In this document: piece after piece, positions 34,402 to 43,632 of the stretch | Numbering within the stretch: the stretch's first letter is position 1 | How the letters are laid out: the number at the start of each line of letters is the position of its first letter | Assembly (NCBI GenBank): GCA_903838565.1 | Contig: CAILZB010000060.1 | Location: forward strand, 124,001-188,000 | Origin: an uncultured beta proteobacterium | Lineage (GTDB): Bacteria > Pseudomonadota > Gammaproteobacteria > Burkholderiales > Burkholderiaceae_C | Direction of reading: 5' to 3' | DNA: 64,000 nt | The notes under the pieces: model-generated | The model's database searches: none | What the model saw: the letters and a program-made list of their open reading frames with translations, nothing else | What the model was told of the DNA's origin: nothing | Position numbers and translations under genes: made by a program

Positions 34402-36945
34402 GTGGGCATCATCCTCTCGGGCACCGGCACCGACGGCACGCTCGGGGCGCGCGCCATCCACGGAGCCGGCGGCATCACGCTGGTGCAGGAGCCGACCCAG
34501 GCCAAGTTCGACGGCATGCCCTCGAGCGCGATCCAGGCCGGCTACGTCACGCAGGTCCTGCCTGCGGACCAGATGCCGCAGGCCCTGCTGTCCGGCGTGC
34601 GCAAGCTGGCTGTGCTGCAAAAACTGCCGCTGACCACCGCTTCCGGCGGCAGCATGAACCGCATCCTGGCGCTGCTGCGCTCGGCCACGGGGCACGATTT
34701 CTCGCAGTACAAGAAGAGCACCATTGGCCGGCGCATCGAGCGGCGCATGTCGCAGCACGACATTGACGACACCGAGGTCTATGTGCGCTACCTGAAGGAG
34801 CACCCCTCCGAACTCGTGGTGCTGTTCAAGGAGTTGCTGATCAACGTGACGCGGTTCTTTCGCGACCCGGAGGCCTTCGTCGCACTCAAGGTTGACGTGC
34901 TGCCGATGCTGTTCAAGGACAAGCCCGAAGACGATGTGTTTCGCGCCTGGGTGCCCGGTTGCGCCAGCGGGGAGGAGGCCTACTCCATCGCCATGCTGCT
35001 GCGCGAATACATGGACGAGACGCAGCGCGAGTTCAAGGTCCAGCTCTACGCCACGGATCTGGACGACGACGCGATTGCCAGCGCGCGCGCCGGGGTCTAT
35101 CCGCCCAACATTGCGCAGGACCTCACGCCCGAGCGGTTGCGGCGCTTCTTCAGCAAGGATGACGCCGGGTTCCGGGTGAGAAAGGATATCCGCGAGATGG
35201 TGGTGTTTGCGGTGCAGAACGTGATCAAGGACCCGCCCTTCACCCGGCTGGACCTGCTGAGTTGCCGCAACCTGATGATCTACCTGGAGCCGGCATTGCA
35301 GGCGCGCCTGATACCGGCTTTCCACTACGCACTCAAGACCGGCGGCGTGCTCTTCCTCTCGCCCTCGGAGAGCATAGGCAACCATCCGGAATTGTTCGTC
35401 TCACTGAACCGCAAGTGGAAGCTCTACCGCGCCACGCCTTCGGCCGCGTCGGTGCGCGCGCTCATGTCCAGCGGCATGGCCTGGGCCGCCGGCGGCGCAA
35501 CCAAAGCACCCGAGGAATCCATGCAGAAATCCAAGGAAGTCAACTTCGCCGAACTCACGCGCCGCGTGCTGCTCCAGTCCTACGCACCAGCCTCGGTGGT
35601 GACGGACCTCAAGGGCAACATCCGCTTCGTGCACGGCGACACCGGCCGCTACCTGCGCGCGCCGCCGGGACAGGCCACGCTCAACGTGGTCGAGATGGCG
35701 CGCGAAGGCCTGCAGCTCGATCTGCGCGCGGCGGTGCTGGCGGCAACGCAGGGAACACCCACGCTGGAGCGCGAAGTGTCGGTGCGCACCAACGGCGAGT
35801 TTCACAGCGTGGCCTTCAGTGTGCGCACCCTGTCCGAGCCCGACGCGGGCGAGGACCTGCTGCTGCTGAGCTTTGAGGAAGTGACGCACAAGGCGCCCAG
35901 GGCGCCGACGGCGAAGTCCAAGGGAGGCAAGCGTGCCGCCGCCTCGGCCGAGCGCACGCGCGTGGAGGAACTGGAGCGCGAGCTGGGCTACACCAAGGAG
36001 AACCTGCAGGCCACGATCGAAGAGCAGCAAGCGTCGAACGAGGAGCTCAAGTCGGCCAACGAGGAGATGCAGTCGACCAACGAGGAGATGCAGTCGACCA
36101 ACGAGGAGCTGGAGACATCCAAGGAAGAGCTGCAGTCGGTGAACGAGGAACTGATCACCGTCAACACCGAGCTGCAGTCCAAGATCGAGCAGTTGTCCAG
36201 CATGCAGAATGACATGAAGAACCTGCTCGACAACATCAACGTCGGCACCATCTTTCTGGACCAGCATCTGGCCATCCGGCGCTTCACCCGCGACGCGGTC
36301 AAGGTCTATCGGCTCGCCGCTTCGGACGTGGGCCGCCCCTTGAGCGACATCAAGTCCAACCTTGAAGGCGAAGACCTGCTGCGCGAATCGCAAAGCGTGC
36401 TCGACACGCTGGTGCCGGTGGAGCGCGAAGTGCGCAGCGCCGACGGCACCTGGTTTCTCGCGCGCGTCCAGGCCTACCGCACCGTGGACAACGTGATCGA
36501 TGGCGTGGTGCTGACCTTCACCGACATCACCGAGCGCATTGCCGCCATCGCCGAGCGCGAAGCGCGCAAGCTCGCCGAAGGCCTGGTGGACGCGGTGCTG
36601 GAGCCGTTGGTGGTACTCGACGGCGACCTGCGCGTGGTCGCCGCCAGTCGCTCCTTCTACAGCAGCTTTGGCCTGAACGAGCGCGACACGGCGGGCCGCC
36701 TGCTCTTCGAACTCGGGGCACAGCAGTGGGACGCGCCGTCCCTGCGCGAAGCGCTGCAGGAGGTGTTGCTGCACGACCAGAGTTTCAGCGGATTTGTGCT
36801 GGAGGGCGACTTCCCCGGGACCGGTCGGCGCAAGCTGGTGCTCAACGCACGGCGCATCGTCGGCGGTGCGCGCCACACCGCCTTGATCCTGCTGGCGGTG
36901 CAGGATGCCTGCGCGCCACCCCTTCCCGCGAACGCCACACCCTGA
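34402..36945 (+). CDS. CheB(remnant)-CheR-PAS chemotaxis-type protein, downstream part
   Basis: An 847-residue open frame continuing the interrupted gene in the same phase. Order: the end of the CheB domain (VGIILSGTGTDGTLGARAI), CheR methyltransferase (KKSTIGRRIERRM, FFRDPEAF, the SAM motif WVPGCASGEEAYSIAML, NVIKDPPFTRLDLLSCRN), a PAS-like region, a long coiled coil made of NEEMQST-type heptads, and a C-terminal PAS domain. GTG at 34402 could restart translation, giving a CheR-PAS protein without methylesterase. In intact relatives both activities are in one chain. No cheA or receptor gene is nearby. Confidence 0.85.
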   Translation: MGIILSGTGTDGTLGARAIHGAGGITLVQEPTQAKFDGMPSSAIQAGYVTQVLPADQMPQALLSGVRKLAVLQKLPLTTASGGSMNRILALLRSATGHDFSQYKKSTIGRRIERRMSQHDIDDTEVYVRYLKEHPSELVVLFKELLINVTRFFRDPEAFVALKVDVLPMLFKDKPEDDVFRAWVPGCASGEEAYSIAMLLREYMDETQREFKVQLYATDLDDDAIASARAGVYPPNIAQDLTPERLRRFFSKDDAGFRVRKDIREMVVFAVQNVIKDPPFTRLDLLSCRNLMIYLEPALQARLIPAFHYALKTGGVLFLSPSESIGNHPELFVSLNRKWKLYRATPSAASVRALMSSGMAWAAGGATKAPEESMQKSKEVNFAELTRRVLLQSYAPASVVTDLKGNIRFVHGDTGRYLRAPPGQATLNVVEMAREGLQLDLRAAVLAATQGTPTLEREVSVRTNGEFHSVAFSVRTLSEPDAGEDLLLLSFEEVTHKAPRAPTAKSKGGKRAAASAERTRVEELERELGYTKENLQATIEEQQASNEELKSANEEMQSTNEEMQSTNEELETSKEELQSVNEELITVNTELQSKIEQLSSMQNDMKNLLDNINVGTIFLDQHLAIRRFTRDAVKVYRLAASDVGRPLSDIKSNLEGEDLLRESQSVLDTLVPVEREVRSADGTWFLARVQAYRTVDNVIDGVVLTFTDITERIAAIAEREARKLAEGLVDAVLEPLVVLDGDLRVVAASRSFYSSFGLNERDTAGRLLFELGAQQWDAPSLREALQEVLLHDQSFSGFVLEGDFPGTGRRKLVLNARRIVGGARHTALILLAVQDACAPPLPANATP
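36050..36112 (+). repeat. 21-bp tandem repeat encoding heptads in the coiled coil
   Basis: Nearly identical 21-bp units containing gtcgaccaacgaggagatgc (about 36050-36112) encode STNEEMQ repeats. They may expand or contract by recombination without changing the frame. Confidence 0.7.
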
Positions 36946-36971
36946 GCGCGGACTTGCATGTCAGCGCGGCA

Positions 36972-37925
36972 TCACGTCGCCTGGACTGATGGCCGGATCG
37001 GCGGTCGATGCAGGCACCCCTGCTCGTCGACCGCGAGGTAGTCCACCTGCTGCGCATCGAGGAAGGCCAGCGCCCCGTCGCCCTTGAGCATGGCGATCGT
37101 GGTGAGCGCACCGGCAGCCAGACAGGCCGGCGCCACGACGCTCACCGATTGCCAGCCGTGCACCGGCCAGCCGCTGCGCGGATCAAGCACGTGGCAATAG
37201 CGCCGGCCGTCGACTTCGAAGAAGCGCTCGTAATCGCCGCTGGTGGCCAGCGCGCCCTGGTGCAGGCTCATGGTCGCCAGCAGCGCGCCCGGCTGGCGAG
37301 GATGGGCGATGCCCAGCGCCCAGGGTTCGCCGTCGGGCCGGGGACCGACGAGCCGGATGTCGCCGCCCAGATTCACCATGGCCGAGCTCGCGCCCAGGCG
37401 CTGCAACAGCGTGGCAGCGCGGTCGGCAGCGTACTCCTTGCCGATACCACCGAAATCGAGCTCCATGCCCGCGCGCGGCAGGGCCACCTGGCCACCGGCC
37501 CAGTGCACCTGATGCCAACCCACCAGCGGTAGCAGCGCCTCAAGCTGTCCGGCCGCGGGAGCGCGAGCGGCCTTGAAGTCCCAGGCGCGGCGCAACACGC
37601 CCGAGGTGACGTCGAACAGGCCGTCGCTGGCGGCGTGCAGCTGTGCGGCAAAGTCGAGCAGGTGAGCGGTTTCTTCGTCCACGGCCAACGCCGCGCCCGT
37701 TCCGGCTGCGGCATTGATGCGCGAGAGCACGGAATCGGCCCGGTAGCGCGAATAAGCGGTCTCGATGCGCCGCACTTCGGCGATGGCCTGGTGCGCGAGG
37801 CGGGTTGCATGCGCCGCCGCCAGACCGCTGATGCGCACTTCGCAAACGCAGGCCATGGCGCCGAACTCGAAGCCGATATCTTCTGTCGCGCCGCCATCGG
37901 CTCCGGAGAACGTAGAGGCAGACAT
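36972..37925 (-). CDS. apbE: FAD:protein FMN transferase ApbE
   Basis: A 317-residue flavin transferase that attaches FMN through a phosphoester to Ser/Thr of target proteins using FAD and Mg. Family segments are AYSRYRADSVLSRINAAAG, LDFGGIGKEYAADRA (about residue 155), MVNLGGDIRLVG and ATSGDYERFFEVDGRRYCHVLDPRSGWPV. No clear signal peptide is visible, so localisation is uncertain. It is last in an operon with DUF3570 (13-bp gap), DUF4266 and TlpA-like genes, and the DUF3570 protein carries the modification motif it should recognise. Confidence 0.94.
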   Translation of the reverse strand: MSASTFSGADGGATEDIGFEFGAMACVCEVRISGLAAAHATRLAHQAIAEVRRIETAYSRYRADSVLSRINAAAGTGAALAVDEETAHLLDFAAQLHAASDGLFDVTSGVLRRAWDFKAARAPAAGQLEALLPLVGWHQVHWAGGQVALPRAGMELDFGGIGKEYAADRAATLLQRLGASSAMVNLGGDIRLVGPRPDGEPWALGIAHPRQPGALLATMSLHQGALATSGDYERFFEVDGRRYCHVLDPRSGWPVHGWQSVSVVAPACLAAGALTTIAMLKGDGALAFLDAQQVDYLAVDEQGCLHRPPIRPSVQAT

Positions 37926-37938
37926 GGCCGACTCGCTC

Positions 37939-39126
37939 TCAGAACTTGCGGCTGACCCCGAGCATCAGGACGGTCGAGTTCAAGGGCGCCAGTCCGGCCG
38001 AGCCCGCACCCAGGCACCAGTTGCCGCGCTGCGAACTGACCTCGACCTTGGCGTCTGCGCTCCACAACCGGTCGATGCGGTAGTCGACCTTCAGGCCCAG
38101 CGTGAACGAGCCAAACGCCGACAGTCTCGGGTCGAGCGAAATGTTGTGCGGCGGCTGTGCCGCGTCGAAACCCGACGGGTAGGGTGCACCCAGCACCGGG
38201 TCGTAAACCGGCCCACGGTAGAAGCTCGCGGCGCTCTGGGTGTAGTAGCGCAGCATGGGTGTGAGGGTGTAACTCACGCCCAGCGGCTGCACCCACTCGG
38301 CCTGCAGCGTGTGGGCGCGGATGCCATCGCTGTCGCGGTACCAGCGGTAGCTGGTGCGCAGCGTGGAATCAAAGGCAAACTGGTGGTTCCAGCGCGCCAG
38401 CAGCGCGCTCTCGTTGTGGAAATCAGGGCGCTGGTCCAGTGCCTTGTAGGCGTCGTTGTAGTAGCCCGTTCCATGGCTCAGGCTCAGATTGAACTGCAGC
38501 AGATCCTGCGCCGACCAGGCCTGCGTCACGCCCAGCAGCAGTTGCTGCGTCTGCTTGCGCTGTGTTGTCACCAGATGGTTGGCCGGGTTGATGCTGTCGC
38601 GCGACAGGCCCAGTCCGAAGTTCAGCGTCGTGTTGTTGTCTTCGCTGGAGCGGCTGGCATCGAACGAGGCGGCGTTGGAGTGGTAGTCGTGCTCGGTCGA
38701 GCGGCTGATGCCCAGCGCCAGGGAACTGCGCTCGCCGTAGTGCGTGATCTTGATGTCGCCCGCGAGGCGTCTTTCATGCATCACCGAGGCGCTTGAAACC
38801 GAGCTGTGCCAGCGCGGCGTGGCACCCGACACCACGTCGATCACGCCCGCACCCTCCAGCGACCAGCGCGGCGACAAAGGCGCCAGCACATAGATCGACG
38901 GCGCATCCACCCGCACGCGCTGCAGCCCCGGCTGCGAGTCCTGGTAGTGCAGGAACTTGAGCCCGATCACGCCCTCTTCGGGCGCAGTTTCAGCGTGGGC
39001 CTGGCTCCACACGCCGGGCAGCGCCAAGGCGGCCAGCACCACCGCGCCCATGCCGGGATGAAGAGCCGCTGGACGCGGGCAGCCGGTGACGGGCGCCACG
39101 GGCAAATTGTCTTGTTTTGTCGTCAT
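37939..39126 (-). CDS. DUF3570 outer-membrane beta-barrel with DxxSGAT flavinylation motif
   Basis: A 395-residue exported protein of the DUF3570 family. A signal region ends at QAHAE (about residue 45). The rest has alternating hydrophobic, aromatic-rich strands and ends in phenylalanine (LMLGVSRKF), as outer-membrane barrels do. Near the start of the mature protein is DVVSGAT (residues 97-103; bases 38818-38838), which matches the DxxSGAT flavinylation motif of NqrC and RnfG, where the last Thr carries FMN. ApbE is the next gene. Function is not established; covalent flavin on a barrel-associated protein is inferred. Confidence 0.88.
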   Translation of the reverse strand: MTTKQDNLPVAPVTGCPRPAALHPGMGAVVLAALALPGVWSQAHAETAPEEGVIGLKFLHYQDSQPGLQRVRVDAPSIYVLAPLSPRWSLEGAGVIDVVSGATPRWHSSVSSASVMHERRLAGDIKITHYGERSSLALGISRSTEHDYHSNAASFDASRSSEDNNTTLNFGLGLSRDSINPANHLVTTQRKQTQQLLLGVTQAWSAQDLLQFNLSLSHGTGYYNDAYKALDQRPDFHNESALLARWNHQFAFDSTLRTSYRWYRDSDGIRAHTLQAEWVQPLGVSYTLTPMLRYYTQSAASFYRGPVYDPVLGAPYPSGFDAAQPPHNISLDPRLSAFGSFTLGLKVDYRIDRLWSADAKVEVSSQRGNWCLGAGSAGLAPLNSTVLMLGVSRKF

Positions 39127-39137
39127 CGCTGTTCGTT

Positions 39138-39386
39138 TCAGTTGCAGCCGCAGCCGCCGCCACCGACGCCCGAGCCGCCGGAGGCGGCTTCCTTGCTGGT
39201 GGAAATGTGCTCATCCAGGCGCTGCTCCAGCGGATCCCGGTTCATCGTCATCGCCGGTTTGGCCAGCGCGCCTTTCTCCCAGGCCTGGGGCGGGTTGAAG
39301 CTCGAGCAGCCGCCCAGCAGCAGCGCGCCCCAGGCGGCGCAGGGCCACAGCAGCGAGCGCGGCGTTCGAGATGCGATCACGGTCAT
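39138..39386 (-). CDS. DUF4266 small lipoprotein with C-terminal CxC
   Basis: An 82-residue lipoprotein. The lipobox is LGGC with lipid-Cys at residue 27, followed by SSFNPPQAWEKGALAKPAMTM, the DUF4266 core. The C terminus is a Gly-rich tail ending GGGGCGCN, with two cysteines that could bind metal or form a redox pair. It lies between the TlpA-like gene (9-bp gap) and DUF3570 (11-bp gap), so it probably works with both. Role unknown. Confidence 0.88.
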   Translation of the reverse strand: MTVIASRTPRSLLWPCAAWGALLLGGCSSFNPPQAWEKGALAKPAMTMNRDPLEQRLDEHISTSKEAASGGSGVGGGGCGCN

Positions 39387-39395
39387 GCGGTACTT

Positions 39396-39923
39396 TCAGT
39401 TCTTTTGCGAGACGAGAGGGCTGGACGAGTTGAGCGCAGCCGCGATCTGCGCTTCAAGCTGCGCGCGTTCTTCGTTGCGAAAACCCTGGTGCAGGTAGAG
39501 CAGCTTTCCGTCAGCACCGATCAGCACCGAGGTGGGCATGGCCTTGACGCCAAAGCGGCGCGCGCTTTCGCCCCGCGGGTCGAACGCGAGCGCAAACGAG
39601 GCCGGGTTCCAAGCCAGGAATCCGTCGGCGTCGCCACGTTTGGCGTCCAGGTTGATCGCCAGCACCTGAAAGCCCCTGGCTGCGTATTTCTTCTGCATCT
39701 CGTTCATCCACGGGAACGATTGCTTGCACGGTCCGCACCACGAGGCCCAAAAGTCCACATAGACGAGCTTGCCGCGCAGGTCGGACAGGTGGGCCACGCT
39801 GGCGCCGGGCAGCTCGACTTCGGGCGCCGACTGGCCCAGTTCGATCGCCTGCGTCGGCAAAGCCGCCAGGCACAGCGACAGGACCAGGGCCGGCAAGGCG
39901 CACAGGCGTTTCATTCTTTTCAT
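39396..39923 (-). CDS. TlpA-like periplasmic thioredoxin
   Basis: A 175-residue exported thioredoxin-fold protein. The signal peptide ends at LPTQA (about residue 26). The active site is DFWASWCGPCKQSFPWMNEM with WCGPC (about residue 63). The cis-Pro is in VKAMPTSVLIG. It is the first gene of the TlpA-DUF4266-DUF3570-ApbE operon and could keep the CxC tail of the DUF4266 lipoprotein reduced. Confidence 0.93.
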   Translation of the reverse strand: MKRMKRLCALPALVLSLCLAALPTQAIELGQSAPEVELPGASVAHLSDLRGKLVYVDFWASWCGPCKQSFPWMNEMQKKYAARGFQVLAINLDAKRGDADGFLAWNPASFALAFDPRGESARRFGVKAMPTSVLIGADGKLLYLHQGFRNEERAQLEAQIAAALNSSSPLVSQKN

Positions 39924-39982
39924 CGGGGATCCTGGGGGCAGGTAACGGAGGGCTGAGCGCCCGCCCGTTTATATCGGGGCGT

Positions 39983-39999
39983 TGTTAACGAATTGTTAA
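39983..39999. promoter_or_regulatory. Direct repeat TGTTAA-N5-TGTTAA upstream of the TlpA-ApbE operon
   Basis: TGTTAA at 39983-39988 and 39994-39999 repeats with an 11-bp period, the spacing of tandem half-sites bound by OmpR/PhoP-type regulators. It lies about 60 bp before the operon start and overlaps the stop codon of the CoA-transferase gene. Confidence 0.45.
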
Positions 40000-41936
40000 G
40001 ACCCCGGCCCGGGCGCGCGAACGGCTTCCAACCGGGCCTTCAGGAAACCGACCGTGCCGTAGCGCGTGACCCGGCTGTAGTAGCAGTCGCCCAGGCGCTT
40101 CACCATGGCGGCGTAGTCGTCGATCAGCGTGGGCAGCACGCTGCAGTTGTCGTAGTTCACGACCACGGCCACGCGCTCGCCCAGCGGCTCCAGCAGTTCG
40201 CGCAGATGCGATTCGATCGCCGCGATGTCGGCGGCCGAATCGATGCTCAGGCCCTCGAAGTTGATGAACAACAGCCGGTGTTCGCGTGCCAGCTCGAAGC
40301 GCTGCGCCAGCGGCGTGGCCAGCAGGCGCGAGCGCAAGCCCATGGTCTCGGCGCGAAACAGCGCCGCGTCCATCAGCTTCAAGTGCGGGCTGACGACGGG
40401 GGAGAAGTCCATCTGCGCCAGCAGATCGCGCTGCAGATCGATGCCGGGCGCGATCTCGATCAGCTCAAGGCCTGCATCGGTCAACTCGAACACGCAGCGC
40501 TCGGTCACATACAGCACGCGCTGGCCGCGCCGGCGCGATTCGCGTCCGCTGAAGGTGCGGTGCTCCACCGCCTGCACGAACTTGCGCTGTCGGCCCTCGC
40601 GCAGCACGGTGAGACTTCCGTCATCGATCTTCAACTGCAGCCCGTCGGCGGTGAAGCTGCCGAGGAACACCACCGCTTTGGCGTTCTGGCTGATGTTGAT
40701 GAAGCCGCCGGCGCCTGCCAGGCGCGGGCCGAATTTGCTGACATTCAGATTGCCCTGCGCGTCGGCCTGCGCCAGACCCAGCACGGCGATGTCGAGCCCG
40801 CCGCCGTCGTAGAAATCAAACTGGCTCGGCTGGTCGATGATGGCCTGGGTGTTGATGGCCGCGCCAAAGCTCAGGCCACTGGCCGGTATGCCGCCGATCA
40901 CGCCGGGCTCGGCCGTGAGCGTGAGCAGGTCGATGATCTTTTCTTCTGCCGCCACGCTGGCCACGCCTTCGGGCATGCCGATACCCAGGTTCACCACGTC
41001 ATTGGCGCGCAGCTCCAGCGCCGCGCGCCGCGCCATGATCTTGCGCTCGCACAGCGGCATCACGCCCAGGCCATCCAACGGTACGCGGATCTCGCCCGAG
41101 TAAGCGGCGTTGTACTGCTCGGAAAAGGTCTGCATGTGGTGCGCCGGGTCCGTGGCGACCACCACCGCGTCCACCAGCACGCCCGGCACCTTGACCTGGC
41201 GTGGATGCAGCGTGCCGCGCTCGGCGATGCGCTCCACCTGGGCGATCACGATGCCGCCCGAGTTGCGCGCCGCCATCGCGATGGCAAGGACTTCGAGCGT
41301 GAGCGCCTCGCGCTCCATCGTGAGGTTGCCGTCGGCGTCGGCGGTGGTGGCGCGAATGATGCCGACCGAGATCGGGAACGCCTTGTAGAACAGGTACTCC
41401 TTGCCGTCTATCGTCATCAGCCGCACCAGTTCCTCGGTGGTGCGCGCATTCACCTTGCCGCCGCCAAAACGCGGATCGACGAAGGTGTCCAGACCCACGT
41501 GCGTCAGGGTCCCGGGCTTGCCTGCGGCGATGTCGCGAAACAGGTGCGAGATCACGCCCTGCGGCAGGTTGTAGGCTTCGATCGCGTTGTTCACGGCCAG
41601 CTTTTGCAGTTCGGGCACCAGTCCCCAATGGCCGCCGATCACGCGCTTGACCATGCCGGCGTGGCCCAGGTGATTCAGCCCGCGCTTCTTGCCGTCGCCC
41701 TGCCCCGCGGCATACACCAGCGTCAGTTGGCGCGGCGCGCCGACACCGGTCTGCTGCTGCGCGTCAAGGAAGCGCTGCTCGAGCGCGACGGCAATGCTTT
41801 CGGCAAAACCGATGCCGACAAAGCCGCCGGTAGCGAGCGTATCGCCATCGTGGATCAAACGCACCGCCTCGGCCGCGCTCACGACCTTGTTGCGTCGCGC
41901 CTTGTGGCCTGCGTGCTCGGTAAACTGGCTGTGCAT
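39996..41936 (-). CDS. Family I acyl-CoA:acetate/3-ketoacid CoA-transferase, fused subunits
   Basis: A 646-residue enzyme containing both alpha-like ([29 protein letters not shown]) and beta-like ([21 protein letters not shown]) halves in one chain, as in propionate CoA-transferase. The active-site Glu lies in [14 protein letters not shown] (about residue 340). A C-terminal segment of about 120 residues ([12 protein letters not shown]...[12 protein letters not shown]) exceeds the usual length and may be an extra domain. Exact acyl substrate is unknown; it may serve short-chain acid or PHA metabolism. Confidence 0.9.
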   Translation of the reverse strand: MHSQFTEHAGHKARRNKVVSAAEAVRLIHDGDTLATGGFVGIGFAESIAVALEQRFLDAQQQTGVGAPRQLTLVYAAGQGDGKKRGLNHLGHAGMVKRVIGGHWGLVPELQKLAVNNAIEAYNLPQGVISHLFRDIAAGKPGTLTHVGLDTFVDPRFGGGKVNARTTEELVRLMTIDGKEYLFYKAFPISVGIIRATTADADGNLTMEREALTLEVLAIAMAARNSGGIVIAQVERIAERGTLHPRQVKVPGVLVDAVVVATDPAHHMQTFSEQYNAAYSGEIRVPLDGLGVMPLCERKIMARRAALELRANDVVNLGIGMPEGVASVAAEEKIIDLLTLTAEPGVIGGIPASGLSFGAAINTQAIIDQPSQFDFYDGGGLDIAVLGLAQADAQGNLNVSKFGPRLAGAGGFINISQNAKAVVFLGSFTADGLQLKIDDGSLTVLREGRQRKFVQAVEHRTFSGRESRRRGQRVLYVTERCVFELTDAGLELIEIAPGIDLQRDLLAQMDFSPVVSPHLKLMDAALFRAETMGLRSRLLATPLAQRFELAREHRLLFINFEGLSIDSAADIAAIESHLRELLEPLGERVAVVVNYDNCSVLPTLIDDYAAMVKRLGDCYYSRVTRYGTVGFLKARLEAVRAPGPGS

Positions 41937-42044
41937 GGGAGCGCCTTTCGCGTGAGCCTCACATCATGCGGGAAAATGACAACAAATTCAAAACCCGAAC
42001 CAAGATGAACCCGTTCCAGTCCCCGCGCCAACTTGCGTCACACC

Positions 42045-43502
42045 ATGACTGATCTGGCGGCACTTCAGCTGCGCCATGGTTCGCGCTACCGCTGGCTGTT
42101 GCTGGCCTCGGTGATGCTCGGCACCATGGCCTCGATCATGTCGTCGACCATCATCAACGTGGCCATCCCCGACATGAGCCTGCAGTTCAACCTCGGGCAG
42201 GAGCGCGCGCAATGGGTGGGCTCGGGCTTCATGCTGGCGATGACGGTGTCGATGCTGACCACGCCCTGGCTGCTGGCCCGTTTTGGCTACCGCCGCACCT
42301 ACACCCTGACGCTGTGGCTGCTGTTGCTGGGAGGCCTCGCCGGCGGCGCATCAGATGAGTTCTATGCGGTGCTGGCAGCGCGTGTGGCGCAAGGCCTGGC
42401 CGCCGGCGTGATGCAGCCGATTCCGGCGATCATCATCCTTCATGGCTTTGCTTCGCAGGAACAGGGTCGCGCCACCGGACTGTTCGGCATGGGCGTGGTG
42501 CTGGCGTCGGCCATGGGGCCCACGGTGGGCGGCGTGTTGGTCCATGCCTTTGGCTGGCGTTCGGTCTTCTTCATGGTGGTTCCGTTTTGCCTGGCGGCGC
42601 TGTGGATGGCGCGCCGCTTCGTTCCCGCCAGGACCCTGGGCGCCGTGGACCCGGTTTCGCGCCTGGACTGGCGCGGTCTGCTGCTGGGGTCGGTGGGTGT
42701 CATCTGCCTGCTGAACGCGCTGGTGCAGTGGCGCACCGGCAGTGCGCTCGTAGCTGGCGTGCTGATCACCACGGCCGCGCTCGCGCTGACGGGCTTTGTC
42801 GGCTGGCAACAGCATATCGGGCGCTCGCAAGCGCACGCCGATGTCGAGCCGCTGATGCGCATGAGCCTGTTTCACAACCACCGTTTTACCCTGGGCTGCA
42901 TCGTGGCTTTTCTCTACGGCGTGGTCTTGTTTGGCTCGACCTACCTGCTGCCGGTCTATATGCAGTTGGGCCTGGGCATGTCGGCGGCCCAGGCTGGCTG
43001 GATGCTGTTGCCCGCAGGCGTGGCGCTGGCGCTCACGATCGCCATGGTCGGACGCCTGCTTGACCGCAAGCCGCACTACCCTCTGGCCACGCTGGGTTTT
43101 GCCCTGTTGACGGTCTCGATGGCATTGACCTTCAGCGTGGGTCTGGACAGCCTGTGGACCGCACTCGCTGCCTGGGTGCTGCTGGGTCGCATCGGTCTGG
43201 GGCTGATCCTGCCCGCGATGCATTTCGGCACGATGCGCAGCGTCGCGCCAGACTTGGTGGCGCAAGCCGCCAGTGTGTCCAACTTCATGCGCGTCCTCGG
43301 CGGCGCCATGGGCGTGAGCCTGTGCGGCATCGCGCTGGAGTGGCGCATTGCGGCGCACGGGGATTCGCTCAAGTTGGCGGCCAGCAGCGTGCAGCGCCTC
43401 TCGGCGTTCAACGAAGCATTCGCGCTGCTGGCGTCAGTGTGCTTCCTGGCGGCTCTGGCCTCATGGCGCTTGCGCGCGACTCGCCCACAAAACATGTCAT
43501 AA
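42045..43502 (+). CDS. MFS drug efflux transporter, DHA2 (14-helix) family
   Basis: A 485-residue membrane transporter. ATG at 42045 is favoured over the upstream TTG because it gives the usual short cytoplasmic start. Motif A is replaced by ARFGYRRTYTLTLWLLLLGG, and the DHA2-type motif C is seen as VVLASAMGPTVGGVLVHAFGWRSVFFMVVP. About 14 hydrophobic helices can be counted. Typical relatives are EmrB/QacA-type proton antiporters. No membrane-fusion partner lies next to it. Confidence 0.92.
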   Translation: MTDLAALQLRHGSRYRWLLLASVMLGTMASIMSSTIINVAIPDMSLQFNLGQERAQWVGSGFMLAMTVSMLTTPWLLARFGYRRTYTLTLWLLLLGGLAGGASDEFYAVLAARVAQGLAAGVMQPIPAIIILHGFASQEQGRATGLFGMGVVLASAMGPTVGGVLVHAFGWRSVFFMVVPFCLAALWMARRFVPARTLGAVDPVSRLDWRGLLLGSVGVICLLNALVQWRTGSALVAGVLITTAALALTGFVGWQQHIGRSQAHADVEPLMRMSLFHNHRFTLGCIVAFLYGVVLFGSTYLLPVYMQLGLGMSAAQAGWMLLPAGVALALTIAMVGRLLDRKPHYPLATLGFALLTVSMALTFSVGLDSLWTALAAWVLLGRIGLGLILPAMHFGTMRSVAPDLVAQAASVSNFMRVLGGAMGVSLCGIALEWRIAAHGDSLKLAASSVQRLSAFNEAFALLASVCFLAALASWRLRATRPQNMS

Positions 43503-43632
43503 CTATAATCAAAAGATTTCTGATCTGACCATCCCCGTAGCGCAGGCGGCCAGATCGGCTTGTGCCGCGCTCGCGTCGCAGGCAGAACACCGGGCATCGA
43601 GCCCTGCACTCAACGTCCTCGAGGTTTTCACC

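Noticed and set aside
36050-36112. Tandem 21-bp units as a CRISPR or regulatory repeat
   Set aside because: They are in frame and encode the coiled-coil heptads typical of CheB/CheR-PAS proteins.
36972-39923. Nqr/Rnf-type complex beside ApbE
   Set aside because: None of the membrane subunits is present; the neighbours are DUF3570, DUF4266 and a thioredoxin.
39993-42008. 671-codon open frame opposite the CoA-transferase
   Set aside because: Low-complexity His/Gln/Ala protein; the CoA-transferase on the minus strand has the active-site motif.
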